NCBI GenBank assembly: GCA_023430975.1
Contig: JAEYYB010000033.1
Location: 1-64,000 of the forward strand
From: Bacillota bacterium
Lineage (GTDB): Bacteria > Bacillota > Clostridia > Acetivibrionales > DSM-2933
Direction of reading: 5' to 3'
Length of the DNA: 64,000 bases
A program made the translations under genes and the position numbers. Positions 42,938-52,645 of this stretch are shown here, piece after piece (position 1 is the first letter of the stretch; each line of letters opens with the position of its first letter). Below the pieces are notes generated by a model. That model was not told where the DNA came from, ran no database searches, and saw only the letters and a list, made by a program, of their open reading frames with translations.

Positions 42938-43951
42938 TTAATTTATTCCTGCCAGGAGCATTTCAACTGCTACTCTGTCATTAATCCTACCGGTCTTTAC
43001 TGCAACATCCAATTCAAGACTTTCCTCTACAATCCTCTTGAGTACGCTTAGCTCAAATTCCTTTGATTGCTTCATTATTTTACCTGCTATATATGGTGAT
43101 ACACCTATCTTTGCTGCAGCATCATTTATATTTGCACCTGCCTGGCTTAAAAGCTTCATAGATAATAGCTGGTTAAACTGTCTTGCAATCATGTATAGAA
43201 TTTTAGGCATAGGTTCCTTTAAAACAACCATTTCTTCAAGAATAACAAATGCCTTTGTCCTGTCTTTTGCTGCAATAGCATCAGTCAAATCGAAAATGCG
43301 GCTTTTTATGGATTTAGTACACACCTTTTCAACATCTTGTGCAGAAAGCGTTTCTTTATTGCCCAAAAAAAGAATCAGCTTTTCAGCCTCATTATAAATT
43401 TCAATCATCCCCTGGTCGCAGTTGTTTACAATCACAGAGGCCAATTCCTGACTAATATTTTTGTTTTTAGCCCTAAACAATTTTACAACCCATCTTACCA
43501 ATTCAGGTGGTTTTTGAAATGGAAACTCAACAATTAGCCCATTCTTTTTAACTAAGTCAATTACCTTTAGTCTTTTGTCAACTTCCTCTTCTATAAATAT
43601 AAGACAAGTATAAGATGGAACGCTTTGCATAAGCATTGCAAGATTGTCCTTCTTCCCATCTGTTTTTTCACTGTCGGACTTTTTTGATGCTTTGAATATC
43701 CCTGAATTCTTTACTAAAACAAGCTTTCTCTCTGAAAACAATGGTACTGTCTCACAATTGTCAGCAAGCTTCCCTAAGTCAACCTTCCCTTCCATAACAA
43801 TCTTATTCATATCTTTCATATTGCCGCCAACTATTTTGGCCTCAATTGATTGTAAGTATAAATTCTTTAAATATTCCTCATGGCCATAAAAAAGATATAA
43901 ATTTTTAAACTTATTCGACTTGATATGTTCCTTTAGTATATCCAGACTCAT
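42938..43951 (-). CDS. holA: DNA polymerase III delta subunit
   Basis: A 337-residue clamp-loader subunit that opens the beta clamp. N-terminal YLFYGHEEYLKNLYLQSIEAKI and the RKLVLVKN strand, a central AAA+-like part without P-loop, and a C-terminal helical collar (PKILYMIARQFNQLLSMKLL, RIVEESLELDVAVKTGRI) match the family. In clostridia it is often close to comEC and rpsT, as here. The ribosome site is GGGTG. Confidence 0.95.
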   Translation of the reverse strand: MSLDILKEHIKSNKFKNLYLFYGHEEYLKNLYLQSIEAKIVGGNMKDMNKIVMEGKVDLGKLADNCETVPLFSERKLVLVKNSGIFKASKKSDSEKTDGKKDNLAMLMQSVPSYTCLIFIEEEVDKRLKVIDLVKKNGLIVEFPFQKPPELVRWVVKLFRAKNKNISQELASVIVNNCDQGMIEIYNEAEKLILFLGNKETLSAQDVEKVCTKSIKSRIFDLTDAIAAKDRTKAFVILEEMVVLKEPMPKILYMIARQFNQLLSMKLLSQAGANINDAAAKIGVSPYIAGKIMKQSKEFELSVLKRIVEESLELDVAVKTGRINDRVAVEMLLAGIN

Positions 43952-44058
43952 TGTTTCACCCGTTTTATTACTAATTATTTATTCCACAATGGTAATTGTA
44001 TCATTAAAGTTACACTATTAAAAGAAAAAAAATATAGAAATGTCACTCATTATGAAAA

Positions 44059-45408
44059 TTATGTCAATTCTTCGCACCCTCCAAACTTTGTAAGTGATAG
44101 TGCGTATAAAAATGGTGTATACCTTATATTAAAATAAGCCTGCAAATCAATTTTCTTAAAACCTTTAAAACTGGGAAATACATTAGCTTCAATTAACCAA
44201 AGATTTTGGTCCACATCTAGAGCAACATCAATACCAAATTCCGAATAATGATTTCCTGATTTATTCATGTAATCGCAAAATTTTCCGCAAAACTGCAAAA
44301 TTCCTTCATGAAATGATGTTGATTGTTCTCTGAAAGACCTCCGAATAGCTTCATCAATGGTCAAAGCATAGCCTCCTCTAGAAATATTTGTAATGTGACT
44401 GCCGTTTTTTGAAACCCGGCACTCAATCCCCGAACATTGCCATGTTCTGTCTGCATTCTTTTGCATAACGACCCTTATATCGAAAGGACAACTGTCTATG
44501 GTAGCCAATGATAAAAATTTCTGAAGAATGTATTTATTAAATAGATTGTTGTTTTGATCAAAAAATTCCCTAAGTTCACTGATTTTATAAGTTTCAACGA
44601 CAGGCAACACTAATCTGTAATCAGTAACCTTGTAATTGTCTCCTTCCTTTTCGATAATTAATATTCCTCTTCCTCTTGATAGATCAATTGGTTTTAATAT
44701 TGCCCTCACATGCTTATCTATAAAACTTATAATCTGGTCAAAATCATGTGTCAGCTGCGTTGGTGGAAGGAAATCACGAAGTTCCTCATTCTTATCGATA
44801 TATTCATATAGTTCAAACTTTGTAAACCTGCAGGAATTGAATAATCTTCCACCTGTTTCTCTTATAAGTCTTTTTATGTCATTGGGATTCGAATGAAAAT
44901 CCCTCCTGTATATAACCTCTGGAAGTGGAAAATAGCCATAATCCCAACTATGTGACAGACTGTCATAATATAGCCCGAATGCTATACGCTCCTTCCAATT
45001 AATAGTTTTTGGAGAAAATGCATAAATAAGTCCTCCAATTTTATCATAAATTCCGAATCTATCTGAATATTTCTCCATATGTCTGGGACTATATTTATAA
45101 ATATTATTGCCCAATAAAAGCCCGATAACAGGTCCTATTGAAATTGCATTTCTCTCAACACAGATCCTGTAAGTCAACATTTCAGGAATAAGCAATTTGT
45201 TTCTTAATCCAATTGATATTCCAATTATTCCAGGGTCGTCATATGTGCTGTTCATACTCATATCAAAAAATTCCGAATACTTTACCACAGCACTGACAGT
45301 CCTACCCCCAAAACATACAAAAACTCTATTCGGATACATGCCCATCATTGATAACGGCAAGAATATAATATCCTTATCCGATACTTCCAGCTTAAATTTA
45401 GCCCACAT
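44059..45408 (-). CDS. YheC/YheD-type ATP-grasp protein
   Basis: About 449 residues. The N-terminal part (IIFLPLSMMGMYPNRVFVCFG) and the ATP-grasp core (ILKPIDLSRGRGILII, FDIRVVMQKN, FGIDVALDVDQNLWLIEANVFPSFKG) match the YheC/YheD family, known in Bacillus as spore-coat-associated ATP-grasp proteins whose reaction is unknown. I place the start at ATG 45408, 5 nt after GGTGG. A longer frame from TTG 45486 lacks a ribosome site. Located between comEC and holA on the same strand. Confidence 0.85.
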   Translation of the reverse strand: MWAKFKLEVSDKDIIFLPLSMMGMYPNRVFVCFGGRTVSAVVKYSEFFDMSMNSTYDDPGIIGISIGLRNKLLIPEMLTYRICVERNAISIGPVIGLLLGNNIYKYSPRHMEKYSDRFGIYDKIGGLIYAFSPKTINWKERIAFGLYYDSLSHSWDYGYFPLPEVIYRRDFHSNPNDIKRLIRETGGRLFNSCRFTKFELYEYIDKNEELRDFLPPTQLTHDFDQIISFIDKHVRAILKPIDLSRGRGILIIEKEGDNYKVTDYRLVLPVVETYKISELREFFDQNNNLFNKYILQKFLSLATIDSCPFDIRVVMQKNADRTWQCSGIECRVSKNGSHITNISRGGYALTIDEAIRRSFREQSTSFHEGILQFCGKFCDYMNKSGNHYSEFGIDVALDVDQNLWLIEANVFPSFKGFKKIDLQAYFNIRYTPFLYALSLTKFGGCEELT

Positions 45409-45698
45409 CATTTCCACCAACCTTATGTGAATTCCGACAATTGAAAAAGCTATATCAAATGTGATTATTTTTTTATATATGTGCAATTTGAATATGCTAG
45501 GTATATCTTAACCTATCTATATATATTAAAAATTGCAGATTATATGAGTAGAAAATGTAAATAACCATTGAGATTTACATAATCACATAACAATATAGAT
45601 TAAAAGTGATTAATTCTATATTTTAGAATATGCCAAATTAACATAATGTGATACTTTTTCATTTCATAAAGAAGAGATTCATTGCATGGTCAAGAAAA

Positions 45699-48104
45699 TC
45701 AATTTTCGAGGGTCTTCCATATTTCAATATCTTTACCGTTAGTCCTCATCAATACCGTTCCGTGGATATCTGTCCTTAAAACTTTCACATTCCTATTTTG
45801 CATCCTTTCCATTACAACATAAGCAGGATGTCCGAAGCTGTTATTTTTCCCCACACTTATAACTGCTATTTTGGGATCTACAGCTTTTAGAAAGTTCTCT
45901 GTAGTAGAACTAGCTGATCCATGATGTGCAACCTTTAATACATCTGCTTTTAGATCTGTGTTGTTTTCTAGTAAAATATTCTCGGTCTCTTTTTCGATAT
46001 CCCCTGTAAAAAGAACACTTACATCTTTATAATTGAGCTTAAATACGATTGCACCGTTATTCTCAGGTGATTTGTTTATTTTGACGCCTTCTATGGGGTT
46101 TAGAATCTTAAGACTTGTATCATTGTCAAGCCCAATAATATCCCCAGCCTTGCATGCCCTTATTGTAGTCTTTTGATGGTCCGCTAGGCTCAAAAGCTTT
46201 GCATATGGCTTCAAATCCATCTCATGTGGAATAATGAGATTATCTACCTTAATATCCTTAAAAACAGTTAATAAGCCTTGCAAATGGTCATCATCTCCAT
46301 GGGTTGAAACAACTAAATCAAGCTTTGTAACCCCATAGTCAAATAAAAACGGAACAACTGTATAATCACCCATATTATGCTTAAAATCCGTTCTTGATGC
46401 AAAACCTCCTCCATCTATCAGTACAGTTTTTCCTTTGTTGGTCACTATAAGTTGTGAATCACCTTCCCCAACATCTATAAACACAAGTCTCATATCCTTA
46501 GGGAAAAAGTACGATCCTGCAAATAGAAGCGATATTGCAGATATTGATATGACATAGTATCTGGGCTTTAATTTTATGTTATACGTAGGCCTAAGCCAAA
46601 ATAAATATAGAATTGCAATATGGTAAATTAGAAAGCCTGGTATGGAAGGAGTAGCTATTTTTATTACTGCAAAAGGTATTTGTGATGATATTTTGGCTAC
46701 ATAAAGTATAAATGATAGAAATGAATTGCATACAAGCCCTAAAAGCTCTGCAGGAACAATGCTTATTTGTCCTATTATGACCATTACAATACCAAGTATT
46801 GTCAGAGCCTCAACCAGAGGAACTACTAAAAGGTTTGAAAGTAAAGAAATAATTGATATTTTGTTAAAATACATGGCACTTATAAGGACAACACCCATCT
46901 GTGCAGAAATGGTAGCAGCCAGGATATCAGAAATAAAAGAAGGTAGGAACTTAAAATCCAGCTTGCTTTTTAAATATTTATAAAACAGTACTAACGAAAG
47001 CGTTGCTCCAAAAGAAAGCTGAAACCCTATATCAAATAAAGTATAGGGGTTATATATGAGCAAAAGTATTAATGCAAACGATATACTTGTAAAAATGTCC
47101 GTTTCCCTTTTTAAGAGCTGCCCCACAAGTATTATAACAGCCATTATGACTGCCCTTGCTACTGAAGGTGAAAAACCTGTTATGAAAAGAAACATAATGA
47201 GTATTCCAATTATGGTAATATTGGATATCCTTTGTGACAGCCTCATCTTTTTAAAAACAAAAATTAATGGAAATACAATAAATGCGATATTCATTCCGGA
47301 AACCGCTGTCAAATGGGATAATCCTGCATCACTAAACGCATTTGCCATGTCCTCGCTCATATCCTCTGTATAGCCAATGAGCATACCATTTAGTAAAGCC
47401 GCTTGCTCCTTTGGAACGCATAATTTCACCATTTTGGTTATACGATTTCTTAAGCTTATTCCAACCTTTATCAGAGGATTTACACTTGATGAATCACCAA
47501 TCTCAATACTATCGCTTTTCGCGTACATAGTAGCTGAAATACCCGATTTAAGAAGATGACTTCTATAATCAAAACCTCCCGGCACTCTTTTTCCATCAGG
47601 AATATTGATTTTTCCATTGACGATAATACTCATTCCATATACAAAAACCTGGGTTCCTGTCTTTGCTGGGACTGTAAGGAGAAGCTTGCCCTTTACTTTG
47701 TGCCCCTTACCATTAGCTATTATATTATCTGTCTTAATGGTATATACTGTCTTTGATTCTTTGAAATCAGGCTCGGAGCATATGAATCCAGCCACGCGAA
47801 CGTCTTGACCTGAGAATTCCATAAATTTATCTGAATTGATTTTATTGATTATGGTGAACTCTGCTACACCTGTTATAAAAAAAATCATAATACCAAATAT
47901 GACAATTGTATATTTTTTGTCTTTATGTTGGAAAGTAACTAGTATAGAGATTAACATCAATGCTGCAAAAGCGATATATACAGCTATCATGCCAATATAT
48001 GCAGTAAATATACCAGCTATAAGGAACAATGAAAACAACAATAACGGCCTTTTCATAGTAGTTACCATGCCTCCATATAAAAATCGCAAAGTATTTTTCC
48101 ACAT
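45699..48104 (-). CDS. comEC: ComEC/Rec2 DNA uptake channel
   Basis: An 801-residue polytopic protein that carries single-stranded DNA across the membrane in transformation. An N-terminal DUF4131/OB region (RVAGFICSEPDFKESKTVY) comes first. The competence domain has many helices (LTAVSGMNIAFIVFP, SPSVARAVIMAV). A C-terminal metallo-beta-lactamase-like domain carries STHGDDDHLQGL and KVAHHGSASSTTENFL. The start is uncertain: ATG 48104 lacks a ribosome site, while ATG at codons 13 and 17 lie close behind a GGAGG. No other com genes are in the window. Confidence 0.93.
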   Translation of the reverse strand: MWKNTLRFLYGGMVTTMKRPLLLFSLFLIAGIFTAYIGMIAVYIAFAALMLISILVTFQHKDKKYTIVIFGIMIFFITGVAEFTIINKINSDKFMEFSGQDVRVAGFICSEPDFKESKTVYTIKTDNIIANGKGHKVKGKLLLTVPAKTGTQVFVYGMSIIVNGKINIPDGKRVPGGFDYRSHLLKSGISATMYAKSDSIEIGDSSSVNPLIKVGISLRNRITKMVKLCVPKEQAALLNGMLIGYTEDMSEDMANAFSDAGLSHLTAVSGMNIAFIVFPLIFVFKKMRLSQRISNITIIGILIMFLFITGFSPSVARAVIMAVIILVGQLLKRETDIFTSISFALILLLIYNPYTLFDIGFQLSFGATLSLVLFYKYLKSKLDFKFLPSFISDILAATISAQMGVVLISAMYFNKISIISLLSNLLVVPLVEALTILGIVMVIIGQISIVPAELLGLVCNSFLSFILYVAKISSQIPFAVIKIATPSIPGFLIYHIAILYLFWLRPTYNIKLKPRYYVISISAISLLFAGSYFFPKDMRLVFIDVGEGDSQLIVTNKGKTVLIDGGGFASRTDFKHNMGDYTVVPFLFDYGVTKLDLVVSTHGDDDHLQGLLTVFKDIKVDNLIIPHEMDLKPYAKLLSLADHQKTTIRACKAGDIIGLDNDTSLKILNPIEGVKINKSPENNGAIVFKLNYKDVSVLFTGDIEKETENILLENNTDLKADVLKVAHHGSASSTTENFLKAVDPKIAVISVGKNNSFGHPAYVVMERMQNRNVKVLRTDIHGTVLMRTNGKDIEIWKTLEN

Positions 48105-48179
48105 TGATGCTTTGTCAAAAATTGTGACGTATCATACACTAATCAAAGAATGACTAAGGAATGACTAAATATCGAAAAA

Positions 48180-48203
48180 AAAGCTCCTTTTAAAGGAGCT
48201 TTA
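48180..48203 (-). terminator. Intrinsic terminator of the NlpC/P60 gene
   Basis: AAAGCTCC / GGAGCTTT stem with T8 on the minus-strand exit, 13 nt after the stop. Confidence 0.88.
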
Positions 48204-48215
48204 AATTTGGTGTTG

Positions 48216-49205
48216 TTATTTCAAAAATCTTCTTGCACTCATATAAGCATTAGAATAAAAACCTTCACTAAGACTGCTTATAACAACTTTATGTGCATTT
48301 GAACCTGATGAAGCATGAATAAACTTACCATCTCCAATATAGATTCCTGCATGGTTGATATAATTTTTTCCACCGTTGGTATCATAGAAAACAACATCTC
48401 CAGGCTTTAAGTTTGCTCTACTTACCTTTGTGCCTTGACGAGCCTGGTCAGCGGCAACACGTTCCAAGCTAATACCAAAATGGTTATAAACGTATGAAAC
48501 AAAACCAGAACAATCAAAACCCTTAGGTGAACTGCCTCCATAAACATACTTTACACCTAAAAACTTCTTTGCGTAAGTAACAAGACTTTGACGTACATCA
48601 GAAACAGAATCGCTTGTTGCTGCTTCCTTACCGTCATCGGAGTTATCTCTTTGCTGATTTTCGTCAGTACCTCTCGATGTAGTATTTTTAGTTGAAGTTG
48701 ATTTTGTAGAACTAGAAGTAGTGGAACCAGTTGATTTAGCATTGATAAAATCGCTGAAAACCCAACCCACTTTTCCATCAGAAGTACGAACCTTATACCA
48801 ATTACCGGAAGAACTTAAAACACTGACACTGGTACCTTTCTTGAAGGTCCTAAGTACTAGTGAGTCAGTACTTGCATTTTCTCTTAAGTTGACATTATCT
48901 TCTTTAATTGTTGCTGATTGGGATGAAACCTGCTTAACAGTAACGAACTCGCTGCTAACCCATCCTGTAATACCTTTGTAAGATACTTTGTACCAACCAT
49001 CCTTACTGCTTACTACAGTAACACTCGTCCCTTTTTCCAACTGTTCGAGAATGTCTGCAGAAGTACTTGGTGACTTTCTTATATTTAATATGTCACCCTT
49101 AACAACACCTGTTTTGCTACCTTCTGCATTAGCATAAGCAGCTACTGCAAAAGATAACGTCATAGACACACTTAAACAAATAAGTGCCTTTTTGAAACCA
49201 AACAT
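48216..49205 (-). CDS. SH3b-NlpC/P60 peptidoglycan endopeptidase
   Basis: A 329-residue secreted cell-wall hydrolase. Signal peptide 1-27 (ending AAYANA), two bacterial SH3 domains (about 30-90 and 95-155), and a Ser/Thr/Asp-rich linker (155-200) precede the NlpC/P60 domain. There the catalytic Cys is in GFDCSGFVSYVYNHFG (near residue 232) and the His in NHAGIYIGDGKFIHA. It would cut D-gamma-Glu to diaminopimelate links. A c-di-AMP riboswitch controls it, the classic partner for wall hydrolases. Confidence 0.95.
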   Translation of the reverse strand: MFGFKKALICLSVSMTLSFAVAAYANAEGSKTGVVKGDILNIRKSPSTSADILEQLEKGTSVTVVSSKDGWYKVSYKGITGWVSSEFVTVKQVSSQSATIKEDNVNLRENASTDSLVLRTFKKGTSVSVLSSSGNWYKVRTSDGKVGWVFSDFINAKSTGSTTSSSTKSTSTKNTTSRGTDENQQRDNSDDGKEAATSDSVSDVRQSLVTYAKKFLGVKYVYGGSSPKGFDCSGFVSYVYNHFGISLERVAADQARQGTKVSRANLKPGDVVFYDTNGGKNYINHAGIYIGDGKFIHASSGSNAHKVVISSLSEGFYSNAYMSARRFLK

Positions 49206-49214
49206 ATTTTCCTC

Positions 49215-49350
49215 CTATTTATAGCTTCCGAAGTTAGCTGTCGGGTTCGGGTAATAGGATCACCCCTACTATCTATCGATAGATTAACCCCAAAAATATT
49301 GGTTCCTCCGTACCTCCCTATCCCAAGGGAAGATTCAGCTATTTATTAAG
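49215..49350 (-). promoter_or_regulatory. c-di-AMP riboswitch (ydaO/yuaA class)
   Basis: The leader shows the conserved blocks of this class in order: GAATCTTCCC, GGGAGGTACGGAGGAACCAA, TTGGGGTTAATC, GGGTGATCC and ACCCGAACCCGACAGCTAAC, then TTCGGAAGC. It ends just before the AGGAGG ribosome site. In known members c-di-AMP binding turns the downstream gene off, so wall hydrolase output would fall when the nucleotide is high. Identified by motif recognition; a covariance search would confirm it. Confidence 0.92.
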
Positions 49351-49367
49351 TTTTTTACTTCATTGAT

Positions 49368-49396
49368 ATTATATACATCTTGACATGGTTTGTCAA
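49368..49396 (-). promoter_or_regulatory. Consensus sigma-A promoter of the riboswitch-NlpC unit
   Basis: Minus strand TTGACA (49396-49391), exactly 17 nt, TATAAT (49373-49368): both hexamers perfect. Transcription would begin near 49361, just before the aptamer. Confidence 0.85.
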
Positions 49397-49443
49397 ATCA
49401 AACCTTGTTTTAATGTTATTATTGCCTAAATCATGTAAAATTT

Positions 49444-49968
49444 TTATAGGTTCTTCTGCATAATTATTACATTACACTGTTTATTAGAAATTTTTACACA
49501 CTTATTCTTTCTTATATATACAGTAAATCCGAGTGATTTCCAAAAATGCCTGCCTTTAATATTCTCCTCAACAACTGCTAAATATGCCTCCGAAATATTT
49601 TTACAGTTCTTTAGATATGAAAGTCCTAAATTTATGGTTTCCCTACCATAGCCTTTTCTTTGGTAATAATGGTCTATTACTATTATCCTTATAAAAACCT
49701 TTCTTTGATCCTGAATCTCCAATTTACCTTTTAAGATTCCTATCATTTCATTATCTTCTTTTTTATATATACCTGCAAAAAACTCGCTTTCTGATTGAAC
49801 CGAATCTTCATATATTGAAACCAAATCACTAATCTTAACCGGCATATCCCTTCCTGTTGCATACTTAAAATGCTCTATCTTATTATACCATGTTAGGATT
49901 TTTTCGAGTTCGTCAAAAGCTATGTCCCTTAAATATACATATTCACCTTGTATATTCATTGAAAGCAT
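49444..49968 (-). CDS. GNAT-family acetyltransferase (RimJ-like)
   Basis: 174 residues. N-terminal YVYLRDIAFDELEKILTWYN is typical of RimJ/RimL-like GNATs. The CoA loop is YQRKGYGRETINLGLSYL at about 103-120, and the C-terminal block is FWKSLGFTVYIRKN. The acetyl acceptor is unknown. The ATG has GGAGG upstream. Monocistronic by position. Confidence 0.85.
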   Translation of the reverse strand: MLSMNIQGEYVYLRDIAFDELEKILTWYNKIEHFKYATGRDMPVKISDLVSIYEDSVQSESEFFAGIYKKEDNEMIGILKGKLEIQDQRKVFIRIIVIDHYYQRKGYGRETINLGLSYLKNCKNISEAYLAVVEENIKGRHFWKSLGFTVYIRKNKCVKISNKQCNVIIMQKNL

Positions 49969-50143
49969 AATTCCTCCAGATTGCCATATAAAATGAAATA
50001 TAAATTAAGAATGGCATTTAATACACTAAATTATTCGACATTTTTCTAATAAACCCTTTTTAGTCATGATCCAAAAATTAATTCCTCTATAAATTTAGCT
50101 CATGTCTTGACTTGAATTATATATAATAGCATTTGTTTTTTAT

Positions 50144-50240
50144 ATTAAAAGTGATAAATCTATTACATTTGTCTGTCGCAAATCCCGTTGAACCGTTCGT
50201 TATTTGCTCCGCCAAATGTAAGATTATTAACACTTTTAAT
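50144..50240. repeat. Family B palindromic repeat, copy 8
   Basis: A 97-bp copy in reverse orientation (ATTAAAAGTGATAAATCTATT start), between the GNAT gene and the terminator of the cohesin gene. The palindrome continues one step beyond the core (TAT on the left, ATA on the right). Confidence 0.9.
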
Positions 50241-50296
50241 ATAGAACAATATTTCTTGCGATTTTGCAATCTTGATTGTTGTTGTGAAAAATAAAA

Positions 50297-50337
50297 AGAA
50301 GAAAGCATCTGGCAGTTTTCGCCAAATGCTTTCTTCT
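50297..50337 (-). terminator. Intrinsic terminator of the cohesin-SLH gene
   Basis: AGAAGAAAGCAT / ATGCTTTCTTCT outer stem plus TGGC/GCCA inner stem, T-rich exit (TTTTTATTTTTC) on the minus strand, 14 nt after the stop. Confidence 0.85.
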
Positions 50338-50350
50338 AAATTAATTAATT

Positions 50351-52291
50351 CTATTGCTTCAAGTCAAGGCTTTTAGATACCATAGTAAATGCCTCTGCTC
50401 TTGTTACCTTTCCATTTGGTACAAACTTGTTGCCACTATAGCCGTTGATCAATTTAATATCATAAGCTGTTGTAACATAACCTACCGCCCATTTAGGAAT
50501 GCTATTAGCATCGGTAAATCCAAGTTTGTTTGTAGATTCCTTATAACCAATAGATCTTACAAGCATTGCTGCCATCTCAGTTCTGGTCAAAATATTTGAT
50601 GCTCTGAATGTCTTATCGTTATAACCCTCAATTATTCCAGCCTTATACGCAGCATAAACATATGGTTTTGCCCAAGATGGTATATTGCTGTCATCCTTAA
50701 ACTTAACATCTGGATTATCAACCAGCTTTAGACCTTTCATTTTAACGAAAACTACAGCTATCTCAGCTCTTGTTAACACTCCATTAGGTTTTATTGTTCC
50801 ATCCTTATACCCTGTAATAATACCCTTCTGGATCAAATTAATTATATACTGTTCAGCCCAATGACCGCTAATATCAGAAGCTCCCGGATACTTATTAGTA
50901 GGTTGAATCACTACTGGTGTTGGTGTAGTCTTTGAAGTCGGTGTCTGTATTTTTATAGCAGTGGCTGTTGCTTTTGGTGTTGCAGTTGCAGTCGCTGTAG
51001 GCGTTGCTGTCGCTGTTGCAGTTGGTGTTGGTGTTGATGCGACATATCCACCACCGCTACCGGAACCTGATGATCCTTGAGTTGGTGTTGGTTTTACTGT
51101 TGATGTTGGTGTTGATGATACTGCATCTGTACCTGTTGGTGTTGGTGTTGATGATGCTGCATCTGTACCTGTTGGTGTCGGTGTATATGAAGCTGCTGGT
51201 GTTGCATCTGTAGCTTCTGCTGTTGGTGTTGATGATGCTGCATCTGTAGCTGTTGCTGTTGGTGTAACTGCATCTGTACCTGTTGGTGTCGGTGTATTTG
51301 CATCTGTACCTGTTACTGTTGGTGTAACTGCAGCTGTGCCTGTTGGTGTTGCTGTTGGTGTATTTGGTGCCTTAGTAGCTGTGTTTGTTGGCGTTGGCGT
51401 ATTTGTTGGTTCTGGTGTTGCTGTGTTTGTTGGTGTTGGTGTATTTGTTGGTTTTGGTGTTGCTGTGTTTGTTGGTGTTGCTGTGTTTGTTGGTGTTGGC
51501 GTATTTGTTGGTTCTGGTGTTGCTGTATTTGTTGGTGTTGCTGTGTTTGTTGGAGTTGGAGTATTTGTTGGTTCTGGAGTTGCTGTTTTTGTTGCTGTTG
51601 CTGTATTTGTTGGTATTGCTGTATTTGTTGGTGTTGCTGTATTTGTTGGTTCTGGAGTTGCTGTGTTTGTTGGTGTTGATGTATTTGTTGGTTCAAGTGT
51701 CGGTTCTTCAGTTGGTGTTGGTGTTGCTGAAACTGGCAATTTAACACCACCATCTTGCCAAATAACATCTATTGTGTACATCTGTTCTTCATCCATATCA
51801 AAACTTGAAGCTGATCCAATAGAGTCGATCTTTATGAAAGCAGAATCGCCTGCATTGGCATTAATTTCAAATTTTAGATTTGCAAATACTCCAGCTTCAT
51901 CTATAGGAAACTCTCCCTGTGATGCATCACTAAAGAGTATCTTAATAATTCCATCCGACTTCTTATTGCTTGAAAAATCATATGAATTCTTTACAATTTC
52001 GCCTAAGGATACCACTTGTTTTTTGGATGGAGGTACAAGTGTTAATGAACTGCTATCATACGTGATTGTAAAATTAATATTATTTATCCCATTGATTGGC
52101 ATCTCTTCAAATTCAAAATTTACTGGTACCTCTACTGTCTCACCAGGAGCTCCATTTACCTCTCCAATTACTATTTTGACTTTACCGCTTAATGGTTGAT
52201 CTCCTGCAAAGGCAACTAATGAACTGTTACCTAAAATCATGAAGATCAAACAAAAAATAAGCAACTTACTTACTCTACTCTTTAATTTCAT
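50351..52291 (-). CDS. Cell-surface scaffoldin: cohesin, Thr-Pro linker, three SLH repeats
   Basis: A 646-residue secreted anchoring protein. Signal peptide 1-29 (ending AFA) precedes one cohesin domain at about 36-188. It resembles type I cohesins: IGEVNGAPGETVEVPVNF, INNINFTITYDSSSLTLV, KSDGIIKILFSDASQGEF and AGVFANLKFEI. A linker of about 270 residues follows, built from TPTNTATPEPTNT-like and later TPTGTDA-like units. Three SLH repeats (about 465-646) would bind the pyruvylated wall polymer. This layout equals single-cohesin anchors such as OlpA of C. thermocellum and should hold a dockerin-bearing enzyme on the cell surface. The ribosome site is AGGAGG. Confidence 0.92.
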   Translation of the reverse strand: MKLKSRVSKLLIFCLIFMILGNSSLVAFAGDQPLSGKVKIVIGEVNGAPGETVEVPVNFEFEEMPINGINNINFTITYDSSSLTLVPPSKKQVVSLGEIVKNSYDFSSNKKSDGIIKILFSDASQGEFPIDEAGVFANLKFEINANAGDSAFIKIDSIGSASSFDMDEEQMYTIDVIWQDGGVKLPVSATPTPTEEPTLEPTNTSTPTNTATPEPTNTATPTNTAIPTNTATATKTATPEPTNTPTPTNTATPTNTATPEPTNTPTPTNTATPTNTATPKPTNTPTPTNTATPEPTNTPTPTNTATKAPNTPTATPTGTAAVTPTVTGTDANTPTPTGTDAVTPTATATDAASSTPTAEATDATPAASYTPTPTGTDAASSTPTPTGTDAVSSTPTSTVKPTPTQGSSGSGSGGGYVASTPTPTATATATPTATATATPKATATAIKIQTPTSKTTPTPVVIQPTNKYPGASDISGHWAEQYIINLIQKGIITGYKDGTIKPNGVLTRAEIAVVFVKMKGLKLVDNPDVKFKDDSNIPSWAKPYVYAAYKAGIIEGYNDKTFRASNILTRTEMAAMLVRSIGYKESTNKLGFTDANSIPKWAVGYVTTAYDIKLINGYSGNKFVPNGKVTRAEAFTMVSKSLDLKQ

Positions 52292-52569
52292 TTAAAATTC
52301 CTCCTATTATCTCTTTAGATAAAATATTTATATAAAAAACCATAGCAAATCAAGGCAAATCACCATTGACTTTGCATTGGTTTTTGAAGACATAAAATTA
52401 TCTCGGAAAATCAGAAATGTAATATGTACAAAACCTTTTACTTATATAAAACAAGGCATTTCCGAAAGTAACTTCTAAATACCCTATTGTTTGAATCACT
52501 TTGACTTAACAATAGAATGAACTGTCTTTCATAAAACTCACAAATACAATACACATTGTAACATAAAGC

Positions 52570-52619
52570 AATAAATAATTACAATAAATAATTACAATAA
52601 AAAATTACAATAAATTTAC
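52570..52619. repeat. Short AT-rich tandem repeat
   Basis: Two perfect 13-bp units AATAAATAATTAC, then AATAAAAAATTAC and a shortened AATAAATTTAC. Lies 27 nt 3' of the SLH-protein gene end, within the 354-nt gap to the cohesin gene. No other feature is supported in that gap. Confidence 0.7.
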
Positions 52620-52645
52620 AATTTTTAGTTTTTAACTTATGTTAT

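Noticed and set aside
45600..45640. Tenth full family B copy near comEC
   Set aside because: Only TTAAAAGTGAT at one end matches; the remainder is unrelated.
51336..52199. Long plus-strand frame (287 codons) and other frames through the Thr-Pro linker
   Set aside because: Antisense and alternate-frame reading of a low-complexity repeat; the translation is a Val/Gly/Phe or Gln/His repeat with no ribosome site.
52292..52400. c-di-GMP riboswitch in the cohesin gene leader (GCAAAGTCAATGG)
   Set aside because: Only a fragment resembles the GEMM core; the paired helices and tetraloop receptor are missing.
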